From: Bacteroidales bacterium
GTDB taxonomy: Bacteria > Bacillota > Clostridia > Lachnospirales > Lachnospiraceae
Assembly (NCBI GenBank): GCA_023664535.1
Contig: JAMPFJ010000008.1
Location: 24,071-88,070, forward strand
DNA length: 64,000 bases
Reading direction: 5' to 3'
Shown here: positions 63,853 through 64,000 of the stretch, in pieces
Layout: each line of letters begins with the position of its first letter
How positions within the stretch are numbered: the first letter of the stretch is position 1
Program-made: the position numbers and the translations under genes
Notes under the pieces: generated by a model
The model's input: the letters and a program-made list of their open reading frames with translations, nothing else
Told to the model about the DNA's origin: nothing
Databases searched by the model: none

Positions 63853-64000
63853 CCGCTTATAAAATTTCTGAAAATTGGGGTTTTTGCTATACAGGTTTAA
63901 CGAAGATAAAATAATAATTAAAAAGTCTTTGTTAAGCCGTATGGCAGAGTGTGTGAAGAAAAGTCTGTAAATACTAATCTTCTATGATAATGTTTGGGCG

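Noticed and set aside
63853..64000. Further gene at the right edge
   Set aside because: The last 148 bases are AT-rich with no ORF or clear promoter; nothing can be supported.

Overview
The window reads as a chromosome segment from an anaerobic Firmicute of the Lachnospiraceae type (Clostridia). The reasons are consensus AGGAGG ribosome sites, TTGACA/TATAAT promoters with 17-bp spacers, many TTG/GTG starts, and typical clostridial gene sets: a VanW protein, Rrf2-controlled cysteine genes, an IIBCA beta-glucoside PTS and zinc-ribbon membrane proteins. Genus cannot be fixed from the sequence alone. No rRNA, tRNA, CRISPR array or intact transposon was seen.

Layout. 1-10.4 kb: housekeeping genes on the + strand (VanW protein cut by the window edge, AIR-synthase-like protein, Lrp regulator plus aminotransferase, TrmL, MutS2, a two-component pair, YhaM-type nuclease). 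10.5-13.2 kb: a zeta-like toxin pair, then a half-size ABC exporter behind a 13-codon leader ORF with competing hairpins. 13.3-16.6 kb (minus): a YdjI/YdjG/YdjH-like SPFH membrane module with no PspA beside it. 17-18.6 kb: RlmD-type rRNA methyltransferase. 18.7-24.3 kb: an AT-rich decayed island (one broken and one intact RhuM gene, each carrying a 25-nt palindrome; an unknown membrane protein; SRPBCC protein; broken AlkD; broken TOTE primase). 24.5-25.7 kb: two uncharacterised genes.

25.8-38.4 kb: a two-component system with a third membrane-anchored gene (minus), divergent from a lipoprotein, two HlyD-like adaptors, a large FtsX-type permease and two ATPases (+): a sensor-controlled exporter. 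38.5-46.8 kb: pyrophosphatase, a TPR-DUF4037 protein, an RpiR-controlled beta-glucoside PTS with 6-phospho-beta-glucosidase, and a HAD phosphatase.

46.9-57.7 kb is a sulfur/thiol block: LysR regulator, cysK, CymR-like Rrf2 regulator, a three-gene operon (glutamate-cysteine ligase, EgtC/YafJ-like amidohydrolase, second GCS2-like ligase), metY and metNIQ. Similar TAGGwAA-type motifs lie at or near the promoters of cysK, gshA, metY and metN. 58-60.9 kb: rhodanese-TtcA fusion, thioredoxin-reductase-like protein and LUD protein. 61-63.9 kb: csoR-copA, with a copper chaperone domain fused to the C-terminus of CopA and a ribosome site inside the gene ahead of that domain.

Best candidates for something undescribed are the ligase-amidohydrolase-ligase thiol operon, the covarying palindromes inside the two RhuM genes, and the leader/attenuator of the ABC exporter.
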